Below are positions 34,451-48,510 of a stretch of DNA of 64,000 nucleotides, piece by piece (the stretch's first letter is position 1; every line of letters begins with the position of its first letter). The DNA comes from Chrysomallon squamiferum (Eukaryota; Mollusca; Gastropoda; Neomphalida; Peltospiridae), in the NCBI GenBank assembly GCA_012295275.1, contig CM022670.1, forward strand, positions 3,579,264 to 3,643,263, written 5' to 3'. The translations under genes and the position numbers were made by a program. Under the pieces are notes generated by a model, which was given only the letters and a program-made list of their open reading frames with translations, was not told the origin of the DNA and ran no database searches.

Positions 34451-36606
34451 TTGTGTTAACAATAAAGAAATAAAGAAGAAGAAGAAGGTAAAAAAAAATA
34501 CACAATAAAAATTCAAAACAAAAATTAAAAGTAATAAAAAAAGTAAATAAAAATAATAATAAAAATATATATATATTCTTTTAAATATGATAAAAATAAA
34601 TAATAATAATAACAACAAAAAAAATAAATAAAAATAAAATAAATATGAAGAAGAAGATTATTTAAACAAAAATAAAAGCAGAAATATGTAGGATTTGTTT
34701 GCTTCAAAAACACACAATTACCCTGGGGGTCATACAACGAAACTCAAAGATTAATGTAAATGTTTGAGTATCATGAATGGACAATTTCTGTTTCCTATTT
34801 AAAATAATTGCTGCATGAAATATTGCAGCCACTTATTTTTTATATGCCAAGGGGCAAAAGCTGCATCAATCTGACACACTCTGAAGCATAAGAGCTTCGC
34901 AGCAAATTAACTTCACATCTCCAATAGGCTTGACATTAAAGATTCTCGAGACTAAATAAAAAAAATAAAAATAAAAAAAAAAGAAGGAAAAAGTGCAAAA
35001 GCTTACAGTAAATTAGTGATAAACAGAAGAGTTTTTAATATTTTATATTTGGAATACAATTATTTATAAAAGACAGTTGATGAATGAGGTTCAGAATAAT
35101 ATACAGGGATGAGGAGAATGCAAGTTATGATTTGTTGTTTTGCATTTATATTTTACTGAATGCTGTTATAAATATACATATAAACAAATACAACTCAATG
35201 AACAGATAAATTCTCCCCCCCCACACACACACACACAAACACACACACATTTGAAACACCCATCCACTCCTACTGACACACACTCACAGACTCACAGACA
35301 TATAATATACATATTTATACATGTACAAATTGTTGTCTGTGGAATTAGGTATGTTTGTGTGTACATGTTTGTCTGTATGCCTATATGTATACATATATAT
35401 ATATCTGTATCGTGTGGCTGGTGTAATTTGTTGAATTTTTAGTCTAATGTGGTTTTGAAAACTGTTTTTACTTCTTTCGTTTTTTTCTTTCTTCTTTTCC
35501 TTTAACAAAGACATTCATCCATCATGAGATTACACAAGAAAGAAGAAAAACTCAGCATGGAGTGAGTTAATTGCAGACTCTGCTGCCAGCTTGTTTTACA
35601 TCTTGTTATACAGCTTATGTAATCTTAATGTAACTCAGACTGTTGGACTAGACATTCTACACAATCAATAGAGATGAAAAAAGGAAGAGAATTTGAGACA
35701 TGAATAGGGGTAGGGATTTGAATTAGATAATTTTCAGAACAAAAATTAAAAAATGAAGATAAAAAAACTGCTTTTTTGTAAGTCTGCGTGTTATTTACAA
35801 TAACTAAAATATGCATTTAGTACATGTATACATAAGAGAGCCTCTTATATAGACTGAAGAACACACTCACAGAAAATACACAAAAGATACACAGAAATAA
35901 ACACATGCAAATACTTACACACATTTTCCATCATACCCATTTTTGTCATTCATTTAAAAAAACAGTACCTAACAGGTCTCTTATTATCATTAAACATCAG
36001 TCGGTGAAGAAATCTTTCTTACAACAAACCTTTACATGTTGTCAAAGACAATGGAAGTAAGATTTTCATAAATCTTCTGTCATGCATCTTGTTTTAAACA
36101 AAAGAAGCACTTTCCGTATGACTTTGATTGTCACATCTCTCACTTCCTTAACTTATTCTGAAGTCTTAATAGCAAATCAATAGACAAGTTTACAGTGAAC
36201 AAGGAAGTAGGGAAGATGACTGTGATGATGCCGCAAGCACATGTTCACAAATACATCATCTGATTGTTAAATAAAACAATTTCCTCAGAAAAACCGTTTG
36301 AACCTAAAATTACACCAGCAGCTGTTGCCTCTGAAACCGTTTGAAATGAGAATTTTGGATTTAAAATCATAGCATGAAAAACCAGTTATAGTAACAATAA
36401 TAATGTTGATTGCAACTGCTTAAAAGAGGATGAGATTGCACCAAACGTCAGTACACACAAATAAATAAATGTTATTAATGACAGGGGTCATGTATTTCAA
36501 ATTTCTTTTTCTAATGAATATATTCAAATAAATAGCTAAATAAATAAATAAAACAAACTGACAGATACTCAAAAGTGATAAAAAATAAGAGAGTGTGGGA
36601 GAGGAA

Positions 36607-36608
36607 GG

Positions 36609-36670
<62 letters not shown>

Positions 36671-36714
36671 AAAGAGAAAGAAAGAGGGAGACAGAGATAG
36701 ATAGAGATAGAGAT

Positions 36715-36745
<31 letters not shown>

Positions 36746-36748
36746 AAG

Positions 36749-36828
<80 letters not shown>

Positions 36829-36831
36829 AAT
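36607..36831. repeat. (GA)n microsatellite with interruptions
   Basis: About 225 bp of GA with GACA, GATA and GAAA variants in the middle. On the GEMIN5 sense strand it reads CT. Confidence 0.97.
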
Positions 36832-36939
36832 AGAGGAGAAATATAAAGTGGGACAAAGCAATAGAACATTTCATCAGAGGTAATAACAAGAAAGAATTAC
36901 ATACTTCTGTGACAAGATTCACTCAAGAGATCTAATATA

Positions 36940-38320
<1,381 letters not shown>

Positions 38321-40156
38321 GTATGTTTACATTTAAATATTATGTTTCTTAATCTTTTAATGTTCTTTGACTAACTCATTGAAAAATGCACTAATTTATT
38401 TATTTATTAATAATATTTAGTTATTTATTATTTTAATATCTTTTATTAGACCAATTTATTATTATAATTATTATAATTATTATTTTTTTTTTTTTTTTTT
38501 TTTTTCCTGGGGAGGACACCCACATTTATCACACACAAATAATAACATGAATCTCCAGTAAATTAATTACATTATATAATCAGAAATTGCTTCACACAGT
38601 CACAGTAATCAGTGAAAGCTGACACCCATATAAACCACAGCTTGGTCAAACACACAGTAGTGTCATGTTACCTGTATCAATCTCAGATAAAAATTCACAT
38701 ACAGTATCAAACAACACTGCATATCAGAAATATATATATATTATTAACACAGGTGTATTATGGTGATAACAAACTTTGACAAAAATCTATTTTCATCTGA
38801 GTAACTTCCAGTTCGATTAAATTTATACTGGTGACAAATTATCCAGCAACACCTGTCACCTGTATAAATAACAGGTAAACTAATTAAACAACAGTTAATA
38901 ATAGAAAAAACAATGTTACACATATATACAGAAGCTAACAGAGATTAATTGTATAGGTACAAATAGGAGATTGGGAAGAAACTGTTGTTGTTATATTTGT
39001 GTTATGGATAATAATATGAAAGTTAGTTGGGTTTTGTTTGTTTTTGTGTTTAATAAGAAAGAAATGTGTTTTTTTTCCAATGGAGTGATATTTGATTGTT
39101 TAGTCACATATTTATATTACAGGTATATTACAGGTAAATTAATAAAATAATAATAATAAATTATGCCATATGTTTTGTATCTATATATTACAAGCAATTT
39201 CATTATACAATGATAATGTGTGTGTGTGTGTGTTACTTTTCTTCATTTTTATTTATTTTTTATTCATTTTTTACTTTAGAAATATTTCAATTTCAGTTGT
39301 CTTTGTTTTCTATAAAATTAAATAAAAATAGAAATAATAAGAACTACACAAACAGTAATGACACACACAGACACACACACACACACACACACATACATAC
39401 ACATACATATATATATATATATATATATTATGTATGTAAAATGTAGAAAAAAGAAATAAAAAATTATAATAATTAAAAAATCTCATCTAGAATTAATTTG
39501 AAAAAAAAGAAGAAGATAATTGAAAAAAAAAAATTCTTTGAATGGATGTTTTCATTCTATTTATATCTCAAGTAAAGTACTGTGATTCAAGAAACAATCT
39601 TTAAACAGTGGATAAAGATGTTTTTGAAACAAATTCTGTTTCAAGCACTTCTGAAATATGTTTTTCTTTCTTGGCTTCAAGGCTTGGAGTAATTGAAAAG
39701 ATTCAAGCAAAGTACATATTCAAATAAAATTATTAAATGACAACACTAATGTTTGAGCTACAGCACTTGAAGATATTACACATTTGCACTATTTGAACAG
39801 AAAATTTACAGAAATATCTTATTTTGACATTCCAACACACATCAGATCATGATATCAGAACATTAAAAATGATTTTGAAGAATTTCTTTGATCATCAGTT
39901 TGTAGAAATAACTAATGTCTGTTCAGAAATGTCTGCAAAAGTGAGACTGGGTTGGATCAAAACTAAACTTACGGCATAAATAATATGAATAATATTTGTG
40001 TAACTCAATAGTCTCAAAAACTTGGTTAAATTCTTCATTAAATGCTGAGTTATACATTTAAAATTTCAATTTCTACTACCTGTGTTCTATTAAATAAATA
40101 AATAAATAAAACTGAAACCCATCATCAGCCTGCTGGTGAAATCAGCTTGTACTGAC

Positions 40157-40252
40157 CTTCTTCTTGCAGACATGCGTAGGCTTGTTTACGACTGGAGAAA
40201 AAACCCAGATGAAAGTTCTCCGAAGAGGTCTTCTTCACTGTTGATTCTTCAT
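40157..40252 (-). CDS. GEMIN5: GEMIN5, most upstream exon recognised
   Basis: 96 bp, phase 1 in and phase 1 out, acceptor TTTTTGCAG and donor GTCAGTAC. It encodes EESTVKKTSSENFHLGFFSS and RKQAYACLQEE. FHLGFF matches the human ERFHLGLFTDRATLYRM segment just before the TPR-like domain. The exon before it must end with one extra base to complete the first codon. Confidence 0.9.
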
Positions 40253-40339
40253 CTGCAAAAATAAATTAAATACCTGAATACAGCCATCCCATCAAAATAT
40301 CAATAATAATAATAATAGTAATAGTAATAACAGTGTGAT

Positions 40340-40470
40340 GAGATAACATGATAATAATGATCATGATAATATTAACAATGATAAGATAATATGATAATAA
40401 TGATCATGATAATATTAACAATGATAAGATAATATGATAATGATCATGATAATATTAACAATGATAATAG
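40340..40470. repeat. about 40-43-bp tandem repeat, three copies
   Basis: The phrase TGATCATGATAATATTAACA starts at 40,358, 40,401 and 40,441, and surrounding ATGATAAGATAAT is shared. Copies are nearly identical, so the expansion is recent. Confidence 0.93.
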
Positions 40471-41335
40471 TAATAATGACAATGATAATCATGATAATAA
40501 CAATAATAATAATAAGGAAGAAATTATAAAAAAAAAAAAAAAAAAAATTAAAAAATAAGTTAAGCAACCCTCCTAAAACAGAAAACTTCTCTGTAATTAT
40601 AATACAATTTGAAAGAAGCCACACAATATATATATATATATATATAGATAGATAGATTATCAGATTGGCAATGTATCTAAAAAATAAAAATAAAAATAAA
40701 GAAAAAATTTGGTCAAATATTCTTCATTATCACACACAGTTTTAAAACAGTCTTTGTTAATCTATCTTAAAAAAAAAAGAAAAAGAAAAAAAAAAAAATT
40801 CACACAAAGAATCCATTCCAATTCCTCAACCACAGAATATACCATTAAAACAACAATAGAAACAAAATCTACAAAGCCCAGCTAAACAAAGCAGCATCAG
40901 CTGTGATTTTTCTTACTTTTCCTGACAGTCAGCCTTTACAACTAAAGACTACAATAATCCCCCTGTTTTGGAATAATTAACCAACTTCCTTGTATAGGAA
41001 GAAAAAAAACACCAACAGAAGCACATACGCCTTCACAACTACAACTACCACAATGTGATTAGCGAGTGACTCTACAGACACCACAGATAACCAGATCAAA
41101 CACAGCTTCTTGTAACTGTAAGCTGCAGTGACGACTGTATCTACAGCGTTCACTGCATCAGTGTGATCTTAGATGATGGTATCGAACAAATGTAAGATGC
41201 AATCTCTTTCAGTTTTATGTAATGTAACTAATAAAGACATTTACAGTTTTGTAACATACATTTGTTTCTGATATGTACAGATAAGCACATAAAGTTGTAC
41301 GTATATATTACAGACACACACACGCGCACACACAT

Positions 41336-41374
<39 letters not shown>

Positions 41375-41880
41375 GATGTATACATATGTACAAAATATAT
41401 ATAATATTGTTAGTCTTTTCTAGAGCACAACAAATGTAAACTGATCTTCTTATCCAATACACAGAACAAAAATGAAAATAAAAAAAGAACAAAAACAGCA
41501 GACTCACAACATAAAATGTTTAGTATTGTGTAATGTCTACAAAAACACAAACAAGTAATAGCTGCTAACAATGTAGTATAACAGGCTACATTATTTACTT
41601 TCTCAATTTTTTGTTTACAAACAACTAAAGCTTTTTATTTATAATATTGTGTTTTTACTGTTAGGTAAGTGAAAGAGATCACACAAACACATACACAAAT
41701 GTGCATATATACATACATATTTATCTATCTACACACACACATACACATCCACATACACACACATACACACATACACATGATGAATTCTTTTAGACACCAA
41801 TTATGCAGGCATTTACTTCTGGCAACATTGTAATAATACCTCATCTTTCTGCAGTATCATCACATAATTATAGATGTGTC

Positions 41881-41936
<56 letters not shown>

Positions 41937-42380
41937 TGTGACTTGTGTATACATGTGTATGTATGCTTTGTTAAATATATCTAACACAGTGAATGAATAT
42001 AATAAATAATACTAAGTATTCTAAAATATTACACTAATTTTTAGTTTTTTTGTTCATGTTGTTTATTTATATTTTATAGCGTAACACATCCAAATACATA
42101 AACAAACACATTCATTCATTCAGATGCACACAAACACATGAACACACACACACAAACGATATAACAGTGTAACTATCAATAAACCTTTTTTTTCAGTAAT
42201 ACTAATATTTTTACCTTATGGCTGTCACATGCATACACAGAGACCCTGTTGTCTCAGAATCTTTGTGTCCATCCTATTAATACTTTTATCCTCTAACCAT
42301 TAGACACATACATGTCAGTAAGACAGACTACAACACAGTTGCTGCATGAATGCTCTCACAACATTTATCTAGTGGTCATC

Positions 42381-42417
<37 letters not shown>

Positions 42418-42586
42418 ATATACACATACAGTCCAAAGATTCATACTCATGAAAATACATACACATATAAACACACATGCACAGAGATATGGACACAATA
42501 CATACATGGACCCATGCTTACAATGAAATTAAAACACATATTAATAACATTAATTATTTAGTAAACACATACATGAATGCATGTGA

Positions 42587-42588
<2 letters not shown>

Positions 42589-42666
<78 letters not shown>
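42589..42666. repeat. (AC)n microsatellite
   Basis: An uninterrupted AC run of about 78 bp. Confidence 0.98.
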
Positions 42667-42667
<1 letters not shown>

Positions 42668-43019
42668 ATATTATACTATTTGTCTTTTCAGTAACCATAA
42701 ACTCCCTAGCTACTTACTGGCTGTGGTTGCAGTGAACTGAACAACATTATCAAAAGCTAATTCACACTTACAACATAGCTTGTTAGTGAAAATGTAATTA
42801 TTTTTCTTCAGACAAAAAGAAGCAGAATATTGTTAAGATATTAATAATAGCTTTATATAACAATGAGTCAAAACTAAAAACATACATGTCCTTGTATGCA
42901 TACGTGTCAATGTATACGAATGTGTGTGTATATATGTGTGTGTATGTATGTGTGTGTCTAAATATATATATACAACATGTTAAATAGAAAACAAGCCATC
43001 AAGTGCACAGGTGACCTTT

Positions 43020-45190
43020 TATTTGAAAGATGAGGAGAGTAAACTATTTTATCTCATGATTTCAGGTGATCTGATGATTTCATTTTGAAGGAGATGTGAA
43101 AACAAACTGGAGGCTACAGTCACGTGCTGAAGTATTTACATCTCAGCCAAGAGGCACTAGGATCATGTCTCTTCAAGGGAACATAAAAAGCTTTTCAAAA
43201 ATGCAAGGAAAGTTAAACATAACTCGAAGATAATTTATTTAATCTGTCAGTCTGTGGTTGATTGATTTCAATTTGTAAGATAAATGGTATTTGGATGATT
43301 TTTAGAAAACAATTATTTAATCTGGGAACTGTGATCAGATTATTCCATTCTGCTGGAAACTCAGTTAAAAGTTGCTAACCAAACTTATTTATCTGAAACT
43401 AGGAGGCAATAGGATAAATCCTTCTCAAGGGAAAGGAAAGGCTGCAACAAGTTTAAAATATATGCAGAAAGTAGAGAAATACTTTGTGAAATAAATTATT
43501 TTCTGTTGGGAAATAATAAATAATCAGATCATTTCTTCGTGAAGGAAACTACAGTAGAGATGCTAATTGAACCATTTATCTCCAAACTGAGTGATAAAAG
43601 GATCAGCTTCATCAAGGGAATTGGAAAACAGCCTTTCAGTTTCAAACATGCTTGGAACACTGAATGATTTATTTATTTATTTATCTTCTTTTTTTCCTTT
43701 TCTTTTTTTTTTTGGTACAGGGATGTTAACTGTTTTATTTATCTGGGAATTAATGAATAATCAAATCTTGGTGAGATAATGCTGTGAGGGATATAGGCAA
43801 GGCTGATTAACTAAATCATTTATCTCAGAATCAAAGGGCTGTAGGATCCCATCTTACATGGGGAATGAGAAGATAACATAATTTAAAAAAACAACAACAA
43901 AGAAACAACAACAAACAATTGCATGACCAGTCTGGTTAGAATAATGGTTAAACCATCATCCGTAGATGATCTCATGGAATCCAGTATGGGATCTAATCCT
44001 GGTTCCAGATGTATGGGATCTAGAAAATCCTGGTTCTGGCTAATCTGACTTTTTAAAAATAAATTATGATATAAATAAATCAAAACTTAAGACATTTATT
44101 TACATATTTAAAAAAAAATAAAAAGATGAAAAAAATATAAAATAAAATTAATTTAATCAAATATATATGGAAATTTAGATCTAATCTACATACTTTTTAA
44201 AAATAAGTTATGATTATATAAATAAATCAAAACTTAAGACATTTATTTACACATTTAAAAAAAATAAAAAGATTAAAAAAAAACCCATAAATATTTATCC
44301 AGTACAAAGACTGAAAATCTTTATATATACATATCAGCTGGGCAATTATATAAAATTGTCAAAATAGGATTTTGTATTATTTAGTCTCTTGTTTAAATCA
44401 CATCCAAATTTTAAATACTGAATTTATATACAAATAAACATGACATATGTAAACATGTAAATACAGTGGTGACCTGTAACTATTTTCTAAAACTATTTTC
44501 ATAACTGTCATAGTGTCTCTACCTAAGACAGATATGCTTGAACATTCAGCAGACATAAGCAGCCTTTCTGTCATTGATTTATTGAAGATACACAGGAGAA
44601 GTTCAGATCAGGTTGAGCAAACTATTTATCTAAGAAATCAATGGTCAATCATATCATTCCTGCTTGCAGGGAAATGGTATGTGACTGGAAAATTGAATGA
44701 TTTATTTCACAATAAATGGATGGAAGCTTGAATTCTCCTTGAGGAGACTGTTCACTTATGAAATGTTTATCTGAGAATAAAAAGCTGATAGGATCTTTCT
44801 TCATCAGGGAAAAGTTAGATATTTGTGTAACTTGATCAAGGGTTAGTTAACATTCTGTATGCAACTTGATAGAAAACAATCTCACAACCATTAAAAGATA
44901 CAGATCACTGCTTATCAGAAGAAAGATTAAGACAGAAAATAAAGAGAATAAAACTTGGTAGTGAAATGTAAAACTAACTGTCACAAGACGTGGATAACAT
45001 TTCTCCTTAGCAGTATAGTAAATCATAAAATAAATGTGATACAGTTCAATAATAAAATGTCTGTCTGGGAAGTAGTGGGTGGTGGGATCACTTCTTATCT
45101 GTGGAACATGAAGATAAATAGTAAGTAGGATGTATTTCAATACTAAAATATTTACCTCATTACCAACTGGTTGAAGGATCAACTAATAGA
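43020..45190. repeat. degenerate tandem array with alternating units
   Basis: Units of about 85-110 bp recur, recognisable by a TTTATCT(G/C)(G/A)GAA core (for example near 43,327, 43,389, 43,577, 43,737, 43,824, 44,625 and 44,768). Many are followed by AGGATC and TCAAGGGAA. Two alternating subtypes seem present, one with AATAATCAGATCATT and one with AAAGG..GTAGGATC. Copies are strongly diverged. A newer duplication at 44,047-44,280 is embedded. Confidence 0.7.
44047..44280. repeat. 147-bp direct duplication
   Basis: CAAAACTTAAGACATTTATT occurs at 44,081 and 44,228, with matching flanks (TTTTTAAAAATAA before, AAAAATAAAAAGAT after). The two copies are nearly identical. Confidence 0.9.
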
Positions 45191-45269
45191 GAAGTTCTGA
45201 TTGATATTATTATTATTTTATTTTATTTATTTTTTTTAAATTTCTATCAGTTCTGATAAATACCTTATG

Positions 45270-46080
45270 GCAAGATCTACTCTTTGGGGAAATGTAAAAG
45301 GTCCTTTGCTGCCAATAAATAAAAATTCATAACTTCTGGAATTAGGGAAAATGAAAAATATCCCTTGCTTAATGTATGCTTCATATGAGTAGCAATAAAA
45401 CTGTCTTTGGAAAAGGTAAAAGATCCTTTGTCATTAGTTTCTAGTAGTCTGGGAATGAAAAAGACACTTTGCTGCAAACTAGTTAGATGACAATAGAACA
45501 CAGTTTATGATTTTTAGTAAAATATCCTTTTCCACAGGCCTATAAACTGCAGAACAACATACCTTTTTTGTTTGGGAAAGGTTAAAGTTATTTTTTATTT
45601 AGGCAAAAATAACAACTGACGAGTAAATACCTTATATTAGTTCAGAAAAATAAGACATCCTTGTCTGTAGATAACTTCTCAACATCAGCAACAGAAGAAA
45701 CCTTTTTATGTCAGAGAAAATAAAAGATCCTTTTCTGCAAACTACTATCCAGCAACAACAGAACACATCTTGTTACTTTCAGAAAAGAAAAAGATGCTTT
45801 TCTGCAGGCAGTTAATCAACAGCAACAACACAAATCCATTTTATATTAGATCAAGAGTAATTTATCAACTATAAAACAAATCTCATTATGTTAGGAAAAA
45901 ACAAAACTTACTAAAAGATCCTTTTCTGCAGACAGTATTTGACAGCAACAGAACAAATGTTATTATATTGGAACAAGAGTAAAATATCCTCTTCTGCAAG
46001 AACTGAACAAATTTTTCTGTAAAAGATACTTTGCTGCTTGGAAGAAATAAAAGAAGGTTTGCTGCAAGTCTCTAACTGTT
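45270..46080. repeat. degenerate tandem array of AAAAGATCCTTTGCTGCAAAC units
   Basis: About a dozen diverged copies, roughly 55-75 bp apart, of a phrase like AAAAGATCCTTTTCTGCA followed by AACAGAACA. Good examples are near 45,295, 45,419, 45,459, 45,723, 45,790 and 45,914. The unit resembles the ATCCCTTGCTGCTAA segment of the SINE copy at 20,528-20,690. Confidence 0.75.
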
Positions 46081-46504
46081 TTAAGTATGTCGAACAGCCA
46101 CTGGTTATGGAGAGTGTATGAATGAGAACTACCGCAATCAGTATTCCCTATCACAAGTTACATACACTGGCACAGTGGAACTGTATATTGATTTCACCAC
46201 GCAGTTTTCATCAGTTTATCTCTAGACTTAAAATCTATCAACCGATTTTCTCAGTCTGTTTTATACTAGCGAATTTGACTTTTCTTCATGTAGATAAGTT
46301 TTTGTTTTTTTTCATTTAACAAATATGTGTCTTTACTGTTGTTGAAATTAATACTACTACTGCTAATAATAATAATAATAACAGAAACTAAATAAAATGA
46401 AATAAAATAGTGTTAAAGAAAAAAAAGTAAAAAATGAATTTAATTTTTTTGGTTTTATAAAACTTTTTCTTGAATTAATAATGTTATGTAGCTCATATAA
46501 ATGT

Positions 46505-46527
46505 GACTGTTTTATATAATAAATACA

Positions 46528-46574
<47 letters not shown>

Positions 46575-46577
46575 ATA
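46505..46577. repeat. (AAAT)n microsatellite
   Basis: About 18 units of AAAT, nearly uninterrupted. Confidence 0.97.
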
Positions 46578-46654
46578 GCTTCAAAAAAAGATGAATTAAA
46601 TAAAATAAAATATTAACAGCTGACATGGTTCAGTGATATTTTGTATTCCTAATA

Positions 46655-47165
46655 TTTTATTGTTTACAGCAAATGTATTTCAACATATTTGAATTCATTC
46701 TAAATTATGATGCTTTATGGTAAATCTTTCAGGGCTTTTTACTTTGTGTCTGTTTATAATTATCCTAAACATTTAATATACTTAATATTAGCATGCAGCT
46801 TTGCATCATGTGTATGATTAATGCTTAACATGTAACAGTTTATATTTAAACTGATCTAAAAATTTAATTTTTTTACAATAACTGAAGATTAGATTTTATT
46901 TATTATTGATTTATTTATTTTTTATTTATTTATTTTTTTAAATGTATCCTTAATATGTAATGGTATACAGTAATTCTATATTAACCTGCTACTTTATATT
47001 TAGTTTAAACAGATTCTAAATATTTAATAATTTACAGTAACTGAAAATTTGATTTTTTGTTTAAAAATGTATCCTTAGTATTTAATAGTTTACAGTAATT
47101 CTATATTATATATGTGTCCACTTGTAATATATTCTAAACATTTGGTGGTTTACAGTAATTAAGAT
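46655..47165. repeat. degenerate tandem array with TTTACAGTAA core
   Basis: GTTTACAG(T/C)AA or a close form occurs near 46,661, 46,964, 47,031, 47,088 and 47,149. Several are followed by TTCTATATTA and preceded by ATGTATCCTTA(A/G)TAT. Spacing is mostly 57-67 bp where preserved. Confidence 0.65.
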
Positions 47166-48215
47166 AACACAGGGTTATAAAGCTGTAATCACAGATAATG
47201 AACAAAATTAATAATCATGTAATTTTACTTTCAGCAGTACTTTGAGTAGATATTATAAATAAACTAACTGTTGTGTTCTGTGAAATCTGTACTAATTTAA
47301 CCTTACAATAATTAATATACATACACACACACACTCATCCACAGACATATGGAAGAGAAAGAAAGAAAGAAAGAAAAGAGAGGAAGTGAGAGAGAGAGAA
47401 ACAGAGACAGACATTCATAAATCTATGAACCTGCTCGGTTTGTTTATGTATCATTTATGTGTAAATATAAAGATAAATAGTGAACACACAGACAGACACA
47501 CAGACAGACAGACAGATAAATATCTTTCATAAGCATTTTTCCACAGATACAAAATCCTGCCATTTCAGTGTCTCAACATTCACCTGCAGAGAACTAACTG
47601 TCTCAAATTGAGAAAAGACACAACATAAGGACAGACGAGGAATGATCCTGCAACCAATTAAGCCAACAACTCTATGAATAAATGACAACCTGCTGCTTCT
47701 AACAACTGCTGCAGCAAATGTTTGGGTCCAATACAATTTATAAACCCCAGATAAATGACAAGAAAACTTAATTCTGCTCCTAATCACACTGATTGAATTT
47801 AGCTTCTGAACAGGCTTTCTGATGCACCTGACACAAGATCTTCAGTGCATTAGAGATGATAGGATTGCAGGGACACTTGTACAATGTCATGAGTCTGCAT
47901 AGAAATTTTATATCACCCCAGTGCAAACACCTGCCACCCAGAGCTAAGTACACCTGTTAGTATATGGAAACCCTTTTAAAGATGGACGAAGTATCACGAG
48001 TGCACGTAAGTGAGTACATAGAAAATCAGCGAACCTTTCAGTGCACATTTTTAAAACGCTGTGGACACAAAGGAATTCGTTGTGCTAACAGTAATGATGT
48101 TATTTAATGCTAAACAAAGTATCTTCAGTTATTATGCTGTTGTGATGATCTTTGTTAGACCGACTGAGTAGCTCATCTAGAAGAGAAAAATTAAGGATTT
48201 TATTATTACTCTTAT
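47166..48215. other. no gene recognised; unique-looking block
   Basis: Less repetitive sequence with AC and GACA runs at about 47,322-47,517. The block 47,520-48,070 is richer in complexity and carries an 86-residue minus-strand frame (47,527-47,787) without a domain I recognise; it could be old transposon sequence. Confidence 0.5.
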
Positions 48216-48224
48216 TATTATTAT

Positions 48225-48257
<33 letters not shown>
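48216..48257. repeat. (ATT)n and poly(T) tract
   Basis: A short ATT run followed by about 29 T. Confidence 0.93.
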
Positions 48258-48260
<3 letters not shown>

Positions 48261-48384
48261 AAAGATCTTTCAATAATCAGTTAATATAAAACATTTTGTA
48301 AAGTTTTATTTGAGTTTAAAATAAATATAAGAAATAATGATCGGTGTTTTTACAAAGATTTATCTCTACTTATACCTTGTCTGA

Positions 48385-48510
48385 ATAAATAAATTATTTG
48401 CTTTCAGGACTAAATAAATAAATATTTGTCTTTAGGATTGAATAAGTAATTTGTTTTAGGACTGAATAAATAAACTGCTTTTAGGACAGAATAATTAAAT
48501 CATTTGTTTG
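48385..48510. repeat. about 28-bp minisatellite, four copies
   Basis: Copies of a phrase like TTTGTTTTAGGACTGAATAAA occur near 48,390, 48,425, 48,450 and 48,475, diverged but collinear. Confidence 0.85.

Larger units (their letters stand above)
40253..43015. other. probable GEMIN5 intron: microsatellites, no exon recognised
   Basis: CpG-poor sequence with a tandem repeat at 40,340-40,470, AC tracts at about 41,313-41,372, GT at 41,885-41,940, AC at 42,385-42,414 and AC at 42,589-42,666. I looked for minus-strand WD40 exons and recognised none. Confidence 0.65.

Noticed and set aside
36420-36922. Ser-Leu and Glu-Arg frames of 80-150 residues around the (GA)n tract
   Set aside because: Pure dinucleotide-repeat translations, as at 195, 6,428, 11,496, 16,144 and 38,206.
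40340-40470. Regularly spaced copies resembling a CRISPR-like array
   Set aside because: The copies are contiguous tandem repeats without unique spacers, in an animal intron.
41030-41185. Open minus-strand stretch that could be an upstream GEMIN5 exon
   Set aside because: The frame is Val-rich with no WD40 residues and no matching splice pair in the required phase.
47527-47787. 86-residue minus-strand frame
   Set aside because: No WD40 or other GEMIN5 similarity and no good splice sites around it; kept only as an unexplained complex block.
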